From assembly GCF_033115175.1 (NCBI RefSeq), contig NC_084845.1:2966642-3030641 (forward strand): a stretch of 64,000 nt of DNA, read 5' to 3'. The stretch is from Lepus europaeus. Lineage: Eukaryota > Chordata > Mammalia > Lagomorpha > Leporidae. Shown piece after piece: positions 1-10,905 of the stretch. A program made the translations under genes and the position numbers. Under the pieces are notes generated by a model that saw only the letters and a list, made by a program, of their open reading frames with translations, did no database searches and was not told where the DNA came from. Every line of letters begins with the position of its first letter. Positions within the stretch are counted from its first letter, which is position 1.

Positions 1-400
1 TCGGGGAGGGGGGGGAATCCAGGTGGGGAGGCCAGAGCTCGGGGGGGGGGGGATCCAGGTGGGGGGTGGGTGTCCACTGGGAAGCCAGTGCTGAGGACCT
101 GGGGAGGCCAGAGCTCGGGGGGGGGGGGAATCCAGGTGGGGAGGCCAGAGCTCGGGGGGGGGGGGATCCAGGTGGGGGGTGGGTGTCCACTGGGAAGCCA
201 GTGCTGAGGACCTGGGGAGGCCAGAGCTCGGGGGGGGGGGGGATCCAGGTGGGGAGGCCAGAGCTCAGGGGGGATCCCGGTGGGGAGGCCAGAGCTCGGG
301 GGGGGGGGATCCAGGTGGGGGGTGGGTGTCCACTGGGAAGCCAGTGCTGAGGACCTGGGGAGGCCAGAGCTCAGGGGGGACCCCGGTGGGGGGTGGGTGT
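1..400. repeat. G-rich minisatellite (about 113-143 bp period)
   Basis: Tandem blocks each hold a run of 9-12 G, 'GATCCAGGTGGGG', 'TGTCCACTGGGAAGCCAG' and 'GTGCTGAGGACCTGG'. The TGTCCACTGG landmark recurs at about 71, 184 and 327. The array starts before the window. Open frames through it are only a consequence of the repetition. Confidence 0.85.
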
Positions 401-2595
401 CCGCTGGGAACGGTCATTACGTCAGAGCGCCGTGAGCGACAGTCGTCTAGGTGAGAACGGTCATTACATCAGAGCTCTGTGACCAACATGAGCAATGGTC
501 GTTACGTCAGGATGCCATGAACAACGGTCGTCTAGGTGAGGAACTGTCGTTACGTCATTACGTCAGGACGCTGTGAGACCGTCGTCTAGGTGAGGAACGG
601 TCACTACGTCAGGACGCCGTGAGCCGCGGTCATTACGTCGGGACGCCGTGAGGGATGGTCGTCTAGGTGAAGAACGGTCATTACGTCAGGACGCCGTGAG
701 ACCGTCGTCTAGGTGAGAACAGTCATTACGTCAGGACGCCGTGAGCCGCGGTCATTATGTCGGGACGCCGTGAGCCGCGGTCAGTACGTCGGGGACGCCG
801 TGAGCCGCGGTCAGTACGTCGGGACGCCGTGAGACCGTGGTCTAGGTGAGAACAGTCATTACGTCAGGACGCCGTGAGCCGCGGTCATTACGTCAGGACG
901 CCGTGAGCCGCAGTCATTACATCGGGACACCGTGAGGCCGTCGTCTAGGTGAGAACAGTCATTACGTCAGGACGCCGTGAGCCGCGGTCAGTACGTCGGG
1001 GACGCCGTGAGCCGCAGTCATTACATCGGGACACCGTGAGGCCGTCGTCTAGGTGAGAACAGTCATTACGTCAGGACGCCGTGAGCCGCGGTCATTACGT
1101 CAGGGACGCCGTGAGCCGCGGTCATTACGTCAGGACGCCGTGAGCCGCGGTCAGTACGTCGGGGACGCCGTGAGCCGCGGTCAGTACGTCGGGACGCCGT
1201 GAGACCGTCGTCTAGGTGAGAACAGTCATTACGTCAGGACGCCGTGAGCCGCGGTCATTACGTCAGGACGCCGTGAGCCGCGGTCATTACGTCAGGACGC
1301 CGTGAGCCGCAGTCATTACATCGGGACACCGTGAGGCCGTCGTCTAGGTGAGAACAGTCATTACGTCAGGACGCCGTGAGCCGCGGTCATTACGTCAGGG
1401 ACGCCGTGAGCCGCGGTCATTACGTCAGGACGCCGTGAGCCGCGGTCAGTACGTCGGGGACGCCGTGAGCCGCGGTCAGTACGTCGGGACGCCGTGAGAC
1501 CGTCGTCTAGGTGAGAACAGTCATTACGTCAGGACGCCGTGAGCCGCGGTCATTACGTCAGGACGCCGTGAGCCGCGGTCATTACGTCGGGACGCCGTGA
1601 GCCGCGGTCATTACGTCGGGACACCGTGAGACCGTCGTCTAGGTGAGAACAGTCATTACGTCAGGACGCCGTGAGCCGCGGTCATTACGTCAGGACGCCG
1701 TGAGCCGCGGTCATTACATTGGGACACCGTGAGACCGTCGTCTAGGTGAGAACAGTCATTACGTCAGGACGCCGTGAGCCGCGGTCAGTACGTCGGGACG
1801 CCGTGAGCCGCGGTCATTACGTCAGGACGCTGTGAGACCGTCGTCTAGGTGAGGAACGGTCACTACGTCAGGACGCCGTGAGCCGCGGTCATTACGTCAG
1901 GACGCCGTGAGACCGTCGTCTAGGTGAGAACAGTCATTACGTCGGGACGCCGTGAGCCGCGGTCATTACGTCGGGGACGCCGTGAGCAGCGGTCAGTACG
2001 TTGGGACGCCGTGAGCCGCGGTCATTACGTCGGGACGCCGTGAGACCGTCGTCTAGGTGAGAACAGTCATTACGTCTGGACGCCGTGAGCCGCGGTCAGT
2101 ACGTCAGGACGCCGTGAGCCGCGGTCATTACGTCGGGACGCCGTGAGCCGCGGTCATTACGTCGGGACGCCGTGAGCCGCGGTCATTACGTCGGGACGCC
2201 GTGAGCCGCGGTCATTATGTCGGGACACTGTCAGGGATGGTCGTCTAGGTGAGAACAGTCATTACGTCGGGACGCCGTGAGCCGCGGTCAGTACGTCGGG
2301 GACGCCGTGAGCCGCGGTCAGTACGTCGGGGACGCCGTGAGCAGCGGTCATTACGTCGGGGACGCCGTGAGCCGCGGTCAGTACGTCGGGACGCCGTGAG
2401 CTGTGGTCAGTACGTCGGGGACGCCGTGAGCCGCGGTCAGTACGTCGGGACGCCGTGAGCCGCGGTCAGTACGTCGGGACGCCGTGAGGGATGGTCATTA
2501 CATCGGGACGCCGTGAGCAGCGGTCATTACGTCGGGGACGCCGTGAGCAGCGGTCATTACGTCGGGACGCCGTGAGGGACGGTCCTCTAGGTGAG
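400..2595. repeat. CpG-dense minisatellite, about 29-30 bp unit
   Basis: About 70 copies of a unit built from 'GTCATTACGTCAGG' and 'ACGCCGTGAGCCGCG', with variants GTCAGTACGTCGGG and ACATCGGGACACC. A spacer variant, 'CGTCTAGGTGAGAAC', recurs every few units and marks a higher-order arrangement. Each full unit has about five CpGs and many carry TTACGTCA, a CRE-like octamer read as TGACGTAA on the other strand. No coding potential is supported. Confidence 0.92.
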
Positions 2596-2819
2596 CACGG
2601 CCATCCACGGGAGGTCACGGCCTTTGTCTTGTTCCTCGCTGCCCACCAAAGGCTAAGCCCAAGCCCCAGGCACTGGCCGAGCGGAAAGGGAAAGGGGCTG
2701 GCAGCGCTCACCCTGGCAGCCGGCCTCGGGCACGGGTGGGCCCCCGCTGCACCCGAGCCCACCGGCCCTGCCGCCCGACTTGGGATCAGCGCCCTGCTCA
2801 CGCGCCTAGGAGAGCCCCG
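2596..2819. other. unique intergenic sequence, no feature seen
   Basis: GC-rich single-copy DNA after the minisatellite. I see no gene or clear repeat; it runs into a truncated SINE. Confidence 0.5.
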
Positions 2820-3008
2820 GGCGATGGCCCAGTGCCGGGCCCTGCACCCGCCTGAGACTGGGAAGAGGCGCCCGGGTTTGGCCTGGCCCAGCCGTTGTGG
2901 CCACCGGGGAGTGAGGCAGCGGATGGAAGACCTCTCGTCCCTCCCGCCTCTCTGTGACTCTACCTCTCAAATAAGTCAATGCATCTTAAAAATTAAATTA
3001 AAAAAAAC
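2820..3008 (+). mobile_element. CSINE, 5'-truncated
   Basis: The right half of a lagomorph C-repeat, with GGCCCAGCCGTTGTGGCCAC, GCAGCGGATGGAAGACC, a CT-rich stretch and an A-rich tail. The tRNA-like left part is lost or diverged. Confidence 0.8.
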
Positions 3009-3054
3009 CCTTCCTGGAACACCTGCACCTCATGTCAGATCCGAGTTGGTCTCC

Positions 3055-3250
3055 GCCCAACCTTCAAGTTCAGCCTCCTAATGTAGCGGTGACAGCCTGT
3101 GGACTTGGGTCCTCGCCGTCCACGCGGGAGACCCCGGTGGAGGTCCCAGCTTCCGGCTTTGGCCTAGCACAGTCCCTGCAACACAGGCACTCTAGACGTC
3201 CTCTCTCTCTCTCTCTCTCTCTCTCTCCCCACTCCCTTTCAAATACTTTG
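3055..3250 (+). mobile_element. CSINE, degraded
   Basis: Eroded right half of a C-repeat: GTGGACTTGGGTCC, CCACGCGGGAGACCC, then a (TC)n stretch and a CTTTCAAATA tail. Confidence 0.6.
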
Positions 3251-3850
3251 ACCGCTCCCTGGGTTCATCTGGACGGAACTCGATCCTGCGTGGAGGAGCC
3301 TCTGACCTGATTTAGGGAAGAGAAGTGAATGAAAGCTGCTGGTTGGCACGTGACATCGGGCACAAAGACAGACCGTCAGTAACAGTGAGGGCCCAAGAAG
3401 AGGCCGACGCTGCGAGACAAGAGAGGGCGAGGAGCCGGCAGGCGGGGGACCGGGCGTTTAGTTCCGCGGCAAGAATGTTCTGCAGGTGGACGGCGGAGAC
3501 TGGATCCCGGCGACTGAACTTTAAAAATGGTCGAAATGATACATCTTACGTGTATTTTCTCACAATTTAAAAACAGCCAGTGCAAAAGGGACACCGGGGA
3601 GCCGCGTGTCACCGGGCGCTGGAGGAGGTGGGTCAGGGAGAAGTCAGAAGAAAGAGGAACCCGACTGCGGCAGCCTCGCTCCGGAAGCGCGGCCACCACC
3701 GCCAGGGAGTGACACTGGAGGTCAGCCCGAGGCCACCTCCGCTCTGGGAACGCGGTCCTACAGCAGCGTCGCACGGAGACACCACCACGCCTTCCCCTAG
3801 TGCTGCAACCCGAGTTCTGTCAGCCCAGCCATAGTGTCTCCCATGCACCC
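3251..3850. other. intergenic, no feature seen
   Basis: Single-copy sequence with short open frames on both strands that resemble nothing I recognise. No promoter or RNA gene is evident. Confidence 0.5.
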
Positions 3851-3861
3851 CTTATCCACGC

Positions 3862-4206
3862 ATTTTTTTTTTTTTTTTTTTTTTTTTTTGGACAGGCAGA
3901 GTGAATAGTGAGAGAGAGACAGAGAGAAAGGTCTTCCTTTTTGCCGTTGGTTCACCCTCCAATGGCCGCTTCGGCCAGCGCATCTCGCTGATCCAAAGCC
4001 AGGAGCCAGGTGCTTCTCCTGGTCTCCCATGTGGGTGCAGGGCCCAAGCACTTGGGCCATCCTCCACTGCCTTCCCAGGCCACAGCAGAGAGCTGGCCTG
4101 GAAGAGGGGCAACCGGGATAGAATCTGGCACCCCAACCGGGACTAGAACCCGGTGTGCCGGCGCCGCAAGGTGAAGGATTAGCCTAGTGAGCCGCGGCGC
4201 CGGCCT
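3862..4206 (-). mobile_element. CSINE, full length, with target-site duplication
   Basis: Complete C-repeat in reverse orientation. It runs from a long T run (the poly-A tail of the element) to the head GGCGCCGGCC, with the B-box region GGGACTAGAACCCGG. Both ends are flanked by TCCACGCATTTTT (around 3856 and 4209), a clear target-site duplication, so the insertion is fairly recent. Confidence 0.95.
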
Positions 4207-4219
4207 CTCCACGCATTTT

Positions 4220-5284
4220 TTAAGCGCCCTGCAATCCTGTGTCTGTGTGCTTCTCACACACTGTTGGCTTTAGGCCCGTTTTAGAGTTATTCACATAGAG
4301 ACTTTAAATCACAGAATTTCGAATTCTACCTTAGAGTAAAGAGAGAGAGTTCTGATCAGGTAGTACAGAATTTGGAGCTACAGGAATGGAATCGCTGTGA
4401 GGGAGCAGGCATTTGGCCTAGGCAGCTAAGGAGTCAGCGTAGACACTCAGGTTCCCCAGGGGAGTCCGGAGTTCCCAGCCCCAGCTCTGGGCCCCAGCGC
4501 CCCGGGAGCAGCAGGGGAGACAGCTGGAGGACTTGGGCTCCCGTCACCTCAGGGCTAGATGGAGGTCCTGGCTTCTTTGTGGGCATTTGAGGAGTTACCA
4601 GACGGGAGTTCTGCCCCTCAAACAAGACGTTCAGAACCGTTCAAAGCAGATGGCCACGCACAGTGCCCAGGTCCCCGGTGACTGGTGACTTTCCCCTGTA
4701 CAGGGCACCTGTTACCGTGCACGAACCAACAGACGCATCACTCACTGAAACGCAAGCCTTATCCAGATGTCCTGCTCGTAGCCCTGCGCCTTGGTTCTGT
4801 CCCAGGAGCTCAGTCCCCTCGGGCTTCCCTGGGCCGCGCCAGTTCTTCAAGCCCTCCTGGCTGGTGACGACTGGCGCTTCCGAGCAGCACCTCGGCCGGG
4901 ATCGGCAGGGGTTCTCCTGCTGACGACACTGGGGCTGCGGCTGGGGGAAGAGGGCCAGAGGCCAAGCGTCAGCCGGGCTGCTGACATGACCCCTGGCCGA
5001 GGCCGTGCCCGTCACCCCTCTGCAGCCACTTCTCCCGAGCCACACCTGCTGCTTAGGAAGCCGCAGCCTGCAGCCCACAGCTGGGGTGGGGAAGCCCTGC
5101 TCCACCGCCGTGCACGCGGAAACGGTCCGGCACAGGCCGTGTGCCTCTGCTCCACGTCCCTGTCCAGTCACGTGGCCTAGCTGTATAGTCAGATACCCGC
5201 TCTGTGCTGCAGGTTCTACTTCCATATTGCTGTTAATTCGTTCTTCAAACTGTTCTAGCTTCAGCTGTTGGCATCGCTTTCTCT
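4220..5284. other. intergenic, no feature seen
   Basis: Mixed-composition DNA. 4380-4620 has faint C-repeat resemblance (CCAGGGGAGTCCGGAG, CTCCCGTCACC) but is too diverged to call. No gene found. Confidence 0.45.
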
Positions 5285-5552
5285 TACTTTTTACTTATTT
5301 ATTTGAAAGGCAGAGTTAGACAGAGAGACCATTCACCTGCTGGTTCATGACCAAATGACCAAATGACCACAATGGCCGGGGCTACAACAGGTGAAGCCAG
5401 GAGCCCGGAACTCCACCTGGGTCTCACGTGGGTGGCAAGGGCCATCTCCTGCTGCTCTCTCGGGCTGTCAGCAGGAGCTGGATCAGAAGTCGAGCAGCTG
5501 GGACTCGAACCAGTGCCCACAGGCGGTGCTGGCACCGCACGCAGCAGCGTGT
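5285..5552 (-). mobile_element. CSINE
   Basis: Reverse C-repeat: TTATTTATTTGAAAGGCAGAG, CTGCTGGTTCA, AATGGCCGGGGCT, then GGGACTCGAACCAG near the head. A small local triplication of ACCAAATG lies at 5347-5368. Confidence 0.85.
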
Positions 5553-5659
5553 GCGCAGAACCGCCACCAGTGCGTTCAAACGACCAACAGCTGCCATTAT
5601 GGGGCCTTTTGTTTGCCGTTCCACAGATGCCCGCCCCGGTTGGCACAAGCGGCAAAGGG

Positions 5660-6190
5660 CAGCGACACGAAAGCCCGCCTGGCAGCCCAGCCCCCAGGCC
5701 GAGCTCCTCCGGAGGCCAACCGCGCTCCCACACCGCCCCGCGCCGGCCCCTCTAGCCGCGCGGGCCTCTCTATGGCCCCTGCCCGTCTAGCCGCACGCCG
5801 CCTCTCGCTGCCCTCCGCCCCGTCCCCTCTATACGCGGCCCAGCTCTCGATGGTGCCCGCCCGCAGCCGTGAGTCCCGGAGTTCTGTCCCCGCCTGCTCG
5901 GAGCGCCGCGGTGCTGGCGCCGCCCGCCCCCTGCGCCCGTCGGGCCGGCCATCGGCGCCGCCTCCCCGGGCGGGCACGGCGGCCAGCGAAGGCCCCGCTG
6001 GAGGAGCGAAATCTCTGCTTCCGAGGACAGGCGCCGGGGCGAGGCTGCGAAAGTGCTCCGGCCGGAACCCCGGGCCCGGGAGGAACGGTCCGCGCGCCGC
6101 TCGGGCCCACCGCTGCCTCGGACCGTCACCGGCCACGGAGGCGCTTCCCGCGTGCGGCCCCGTGTTCGTGATCGGCCGCCGCATTACAGA
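5660..6190. promoter_or_regulatory. orphan CpG-rich block
   Basis: A run of about 500 bp with very high GC and frequent CpG, not part of a SINE. It lies about 6.5 kb upstream of ZNF784 on the side where ZNF580 lies in human (ZNF580 itself is not visible here). It could be a distal or alternative promoter. A GTGAGT donor-like site is at about 5871 on the + strand. The role is inferred only from composition. Confidence 0.35.
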
Positions 6191-6234
6191 CAGGGGAAAG
6201 GGGAGGCCAGAGTGGGGAAGGAGCCGCCCAAACA

Positions 6235-6545
6235 CCGGGGGGCTGCGGTGCGGCGGGCTAGGCGCCCGGCGCTCCATCCATGGAGCGGGTTCGAGTCCCG
6301 GCTGCTCCACTTCCCGCAGCTCCCAGCTACGGCCTGGAAGCAGCATGAGGCGGCCCGGGTCCTGGCCCCTGCACCCCCGTGGGAGACCCGGGTGCAGCTC
6401 CAGGCTCCTGGCTTCGGATCGGCGCAGCTCCGGCCGTTGTGGCCGATTGGGGCGTAAACCAGCGGATGGAAGGCCTCTCCCTCTCTCCCTCTCTCTCTGC
6501 CTCTCCTTCTGTCTCTGTAAATAAATAAATTAAAAAAAAAAAAAA
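6235..6545 (+). mobile_element. CSINE
   Basis: Forward C-repeat with intact B box GGTTCGAGTCCCGGCTGCTC, CCAGCGGATGGAAGG, a CT-rich run and an AAATAAATAAATT/A-rich tail. Confidence 0.9.
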
Positions 6546-6624
6546 GAAAGAAAGACAGACAGACAGACTAGCCACTGCTCACACACATCTCCAGTGCCCT
6601 GTACGCTCAAATTCGTACCTGACG

Positions 6625-6873
6625 GTTGGTGGTGTGGTTGCATCAAGCCGTAGCCTGCGAGGTTCGAGTCCCGGCTGCTCCACTTCTGACCCAGCTCCCT
6701 GCTAATGCCCCTGGGGAAGCAGCAGAGGACCCGAGTGCGGGGCGCCTGCACCCACGTGGGAGACCTGGACGGAGCCCAGCCTGGCCCAGCCTGGCCACTG
6801 TGGCCGTCTGGGCGATGAACCAGCAGATGCAGGATCCCTCTCTCCCTCTCCCTGAAAGAAAGCTGATTAATCT
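6625..6873 (+). mobile_element. CSINE, slightly shortened
   Basis: Forward copy with GAGGTTCGAGTCCCGGCTG, GCACCCACGTGGGAGACC, ATGAACCAGCAGATG and a short TTAATCTT tail. Confidence 0.85.
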
Positions 6874-7207
6874 TCCCCACACCGGGCGACGATGCTAAGC
6901 CTACAGCAGCTGTGAGCCTGAAACAAAACTGCGCTAAGCTTTTTGCTAAGCCGTAAGGGAAACATCCCTTCCTGTTCTGTAGGGTGTTAGCTGTTAACTA
7001 CGTTTTGTGAGCTAGAACCCCACCAATGAGGGAGGACTCAGATAAGTTCACCTGTGTTCAGAGGCCTGCGGCCGCTCTCGCAGTCCTTCAGGGCGATTTG
7101 CGTGGGGCTTTGAAGGCCCGTGGTCTGGGTAACCCACATTCCCGCCTTAGTGCCGACGGCATCGGTGCCAGTGGCAGGGGAATGATAGGGGTGAAAGAGG
7201 CGTCCTG
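6874..7207. other. intergenic, no feature seen
   Basis: Moderate-GC unique DNA between two SINEs; no gene or motif that I can support. Confidence 0.5.
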
Positions 7208-7549
7208 TTTTTTTTTGGTTTTTTGGTTTTTTTTGACAGGCAGAGTGGATAGTGAGAGAGAAACAGAGAGGAAGGTCTTCCTTTTTGCCGTTGGTTCACC
7301 CTCCAATGGCCGCCGCGGCTGGCACATCGCGCTGATCCGAAGCCAGGAGCCAGGTGCTTCTCCTGGTCTCCCATGCGGGTGCAGGGCCCAAGCACTTGGG
7401 CCATCCTCCACTGCCTTCCCGGGCCACAGCAGAGAGCTGGCCTGGAAGAGGGGCAACCGGGATAGAGTCTGGCGCCCCAACCGGGACTAGAACCCGGTGT
7501 GCCGGCGCCGCAAGGCGGAGGATTAGCCTGATGAGCCACGGCGCCGGCC
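7208..7549 (-). mobile_element. CSINE, full length, with target-site duplication
   Basis: Complete reverse C-repeat from a T-rich stretch to the head GGCGCCGGCC. Flanks GAGGCGTCCTG and GAGGCATCCTG look like a duplication with one mismatch. Confidence 0.94.
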
Positions 7550-8079
7550 GAGGCATCCTGGTTTTGCGTGTGTGAACTGTTTATTTTTATGTTGTTGATT
7601 GTTCGAGATGTAGTTAAGGATGTAGAGTGACCTAGGCGTATGTAGAACAAAATCATGAATGAAGAGCAAATCAGAAAATGTAGAAGAAAAAGTAAATTAA
7701 TAAAAAATATTGTGTGTTTCTTAAAGACTGAGATTTTCACGTGGTAGTCATCACTGCAGTGCTGTAACCGGCCATGATTCAGTTCTCACATCGAATCAGC
7801 GGTGATGCGTATAATTGGTTCTGCACTCTTTCTTAACCGCAGAAGTTTCACTTTCAGCTTCGAGGGGCTGGTCCCTGCCTGACACTTGATGAGTTCTCGG
7901 AAGACGTCAGTTAAAGTTGTCAGTATGACTGACTGCAGTCCCAACGGGCAGATCTGAGGGTGACTGCTGGCCTAGGACCTCAGAGTTGCCAGCTCTGTGT
8001 TCATTCACTTAGGCACCCCCATCCAACGCACTAATGCAGGAATTCACTAGCGCCACAGCGCCGGCTACAAAACTATTGT
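7550..8079. other. AT-richer intergenic DNA
   Basis: The only clearly AT-rich patch in the left flank (7560-7740). No open frame, RNA gene or recognisable element. Confidence 0.5.
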
Positions 8080-8382
8080 TTTTAAAGATTCATTTATTTG
8101 GAAGGCAGAGAGAGAGAGAGAGAGGGAGAGCGAGCGAGCGCGCTTGCATCCACTGATTCACTCCCCAAATGGCCACAATAGCCATCAGCCAGGCCAAAAA
8201 ATCAGGAGCCAGGAAACCTATCCTGACCTTCCACGTGGGAGACAGGGGTCCAGGTACTTGGGCCACCTTCCACTACCTGCCCAGACACAGTAGCAGGGAG
8301 CCAGGTCTTGAATCAGTGCTCAAATGTAGACTGCCAGTGTGGCAAGCTGCAGCTTAACCCACTGCGGCACAGCGCCAAGCCC
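8080..8382 (-). mobile_element. CSINE
   Basis: Reverse copy: AAAGATTCATTTATTTGGAAGG, (GA)n, ACTCCCCAAATGGCC, and GCGGCACAGCGCC at the head. Confidence 0.88.
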
Positions 8383-8407
8383 CCTTTCGAATTATCATTG
8401 TCATCAT

Positions 8408-8615
8408 CATTATTTGAGAGACAAAGAGCGAGCTTCCATCCATCGGTTCGCTCAGAGCCTACAGCGGCCGGGGCTGGGCCAGGAACTCAGTCTACTCCTG
8501 CACGGGTACAAGTACGAAGCCCTCATCATTACCTCCCTGGGTCTCCGTAAGCAGGAAGCTGGAAGCCAGACCCAGAGCCAGGAGCTGAACCCAGGCGCTC
8601 TGACGCACACCGGGC
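8408..8615 (-). mobile_element. CSINE, diverged
   Basis: TTATTTGAGAGACAAAGAGCG, CCATCCATCGGTTCGCTC and later AGCCAGGAGCTGAACCCAGG keep the C-repeat order in reverse but with many changes. Confidence 0.6.
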
Positions 8616-8627
8616 ACTTTAGACTCA

Positions 8628-8715
8628 TTCTCAAAGACGGGGATCCAGGCTCAGGGAGGAGTGATGTGGTCAGGGCTTCACAGCTCACAGCAAGCAGGGG
8701 CCACCGGAAGCCAGG
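8628..8715 (-). mobile_element. possible MIR fragment
   Basis: 'CTCAAAGACGGGGATCCAGG' followed by CTCAGGGAGG and CACAGCTCACAG resembles the antisense core of the old mammalian MIR SINE. Weak. Confidence 0.35.
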
Positions 8716-9454
8716 CCAGACCCTGCTTCTTCTGGGTCCGGGTCTGGGATTCCTCCCGCCGTTTCCTGGAGGCCTCCCTGTGGCCAGACGTGAGCGTCGG
8801 GTCCTGCAGGAGCCAGGCCGTGACCACCAGGATCCAGCCTTACCGTGACTCCTTAGCAGCTGCGCGAGGTGGGCACCACGCACTCCCAACAGGAAGCTGG
8901 CAGCGAGAGCTCATTTACCCATCAGTCAGCAGGTGCACACAAGGCTCCTAGGGACCATGAAAACGTTCAACGTGGGTTAAATCTCGACAAGGAGAACAGG
9001 AGGCAGCCTGGGCTCTGTCCGGAATATAATCTGTGATGTATTTTGTGGCTGAGAGGGCCCGCAGGCACAAACGCCCGCGCTCGTGACACGCAGGGCACAG
9101 CTCTGCAGACAGAGGTCAGATAGCTGCCCGGCTCAGTGGCTGGAGGCCGAAGACGTTCCTCTTCTTTGGCCCAGCCACTCAAGCCCCAGGAACACAACCT
9201 ACAGAGTACTGCTCCCTTTCGAGGAGACACGGGCCCGCACATCTGTGGCGTAGCGCTGTAGTCGTGATAAGAATTTGGATCCGACCTGAGGTCTATGAGC
9301 GTGAGCATAAGCGCTTGTTGTAATGTAGCCGAGTGGAGGCTGCCACACAGCGCCGCGAGTGAGGGCTGTGGGTGTCCACGCAGACAACGACAAAATCTGT
9401 GTCAGCGAGGAAAGTGGGAACAAGTTCCGCGGATGGCTACGGTTGAAGGTACAA
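8716..9454. other. intergenic, no feature seen
   Basis: Unique DNA; no gene, RNA or repeat that I can support. Confidence 0.5.
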
Positions 9455-9457
9455 TTT

Positions 9458-9786
9458 TTTATTTTTTAAAAAACATTTATTTATTCATCTGGAATTCAGA
9501 GTTACGGAGAGGGAGAGACACAGAGAGATAGTCCATCCGCTGGTTCACTCCCCAAATGGCCGTAATAGTCAGGGCTGGACCAGGCCAAAGTCAGGAGCCA
9601 GGAGCTTCTTCTGGGTCTCCCAGGCGGGTGCAGGGGTCCGAGGACTTGGGCCGTCCTCTGCTGCTTTCCCAGGCGCTTTGCAGGGAGCTGGAGCGGAAGC
9701 AGAGCAGCCGGGACTTGAACCGGCGCCCGTATGAAAAGCCAGCACTGCAGGCAGCTGCTTGACCCGCTGCACCACAGCGCTGGCCC
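9458..9786 (-). mobile_element. CSINE
   Basis: Reverse full-length copy: AAAAACATTTATTTATTC, ATCCGCTGGTTCACTCCCC, GGGACTTGAACCGGCGCCC, CCACAGCGCTGGCC. Confidence 0.92.
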
Positions 9787-9796
9787 CTACGATTCC

Positions 9797-10068
9797 TTTT
9801 CTAAAAGATATTTATTTCTTTGGAAGGCAGAGGTACAGGGAGAGAGGGAGAGACAGACTGGTTCACTCCCCAAATGACAGCAATGGCTGAGCCTGGGCCA
9901 GACCAAAACCAGGAGCCTGGAGCTTCACCCAGACCTCCCAAGACGGTGCAGGGGCCCGAGGACTCAACCCTCCCGCTGCTTTGCCAGGCGCACTAGCAGG
10001 GAGCTGGAGCAGCCGGGACTCCAAGTGGCGCCCACAGGCTTAACCCGCTGTGCCGCAGCACCGGCTGT
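9797..10068 (-). mobile_element. CSINE
   Basis: A second reverse copy directly after the previous one: AAAGATATTTATTTCTTTGG, TGGTTCACTCCCCAAATG, and a head around TGCCGCAGCACCGGCT. Confidence 0.9.
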
Positions 10069-10387
10069 CATTACAGGGCTTGTGAACACACAGGGCAGCG
10101 TATCAGTTCACTGGTGCGGCAAAGGTAGAGACGTGCGTGGGAGTGACAACCAGAGCCACGCGTGCCTTGGGAGGGAGCGGGCCACGGGCGGGTGTGGAAG
10201 ACCACGAGGGCTCAGCTGTGTCTGCGATGCGTGGGGAGGGGCTGGGGGAGGGGCGCAGGGGTCACTGTGTCACTCTGGGGGCCTTTTGTGCACAGAGCTG
10301 GTCCGTCGTAGCAGAGAGGCTCTGGTGTGTCTGAGTGAGTAGGCTGCAGCTGCGTGAGGACAACACAAACGTGTGCTTAAATGCTTT
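10069..10387. other. intergenic, no feature seen
   Basis: Unique DNA between opposite-strand SINEs; nothing identified. Confidence 0.5.
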
Positions 10388-10727
10388 AGGGGCGGGCGGT
10401 GCTGTGGGGTAGGGGGTAAAGCTGACACCTGCGGTGCCGGCATCCCATACGGGCGCCGGTTCTAGTCCCGGCTGCTCCACTTCCCATCCAGCTCTCTGCT
10501 GTGGCCTGGGAGAGCAGCAGGAGATGGCCCAAGTCCTCGGGCCCCTGCACCCACATGGGAGATCCGGAAGAAGCTCCTGGCTCCTGGCTTCGGATCGGCG
10601 CAGCTCCGGCCAGTGTGGCCATTTGGGGAACCAGCAGGAAGGCCCCTCTCTCTCTCTTTCTCTCTCTCTCTGCCTCTGCCGCTCTGTAGCTCTGCCTTTC
10701 AAATAAATAAATCAATCTTCTAAAAAC
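10388..10727 (+). mobile_element. CSINE, full length
   Basis: Forward copy: GGGGCGGGCGGTGCTGTGG head, GGTTCTAGTCCCGGCTGC B box, (CT)n, CTTTCAAATAAATAAATC tail. Confidence 0.93.
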
Positions 10728-10739
10728 CTGCGTTAGGGG

Positions 10740-10905
10740 CAAGGCGTTGGCGCTGTGGCTGCTCTGCCGGCGTGGACACCCGAACTGGGCTCGAGTACCA
10801 GTGCCACCCAGCATGCACTGGGCCCCCGACACCAGGCGAGGCCCAGCCCGGCTGCAGCCGGCAGGACGGGGAGGCCGCCCCCTCCCTCGAACTGGCTCAC
10901 GCTAA
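10740..10905. other. unique sequence before the minisatellite
   Basis: A CSINE-like start (GCGTTGGCGCTGTGGC) fades quickly into unique GC-rich DNA. Nothing further identified. Confidence 0.4.

Noticed and set aside
400-2595. CRISPR-like array (regular 29-bp repeats)
   Set aside because: Repeats are contiguous with no unique spacers and the DNA is clearly mammalian.
6285-6305. tRNA gene suggested by GGTTCGAGTCCCGG
   Set aside because: This is the B box of a CSINE. No complete tRNA fold or anticodon arm is present; the same motif recurs in other SINEs.
5391-6524. Open frame of about 377 codons at 5.4-6.5 kb
   Set aside because: It runs through two SINEs and the CpG-rich block. No domain is seen; GC content explains its length.
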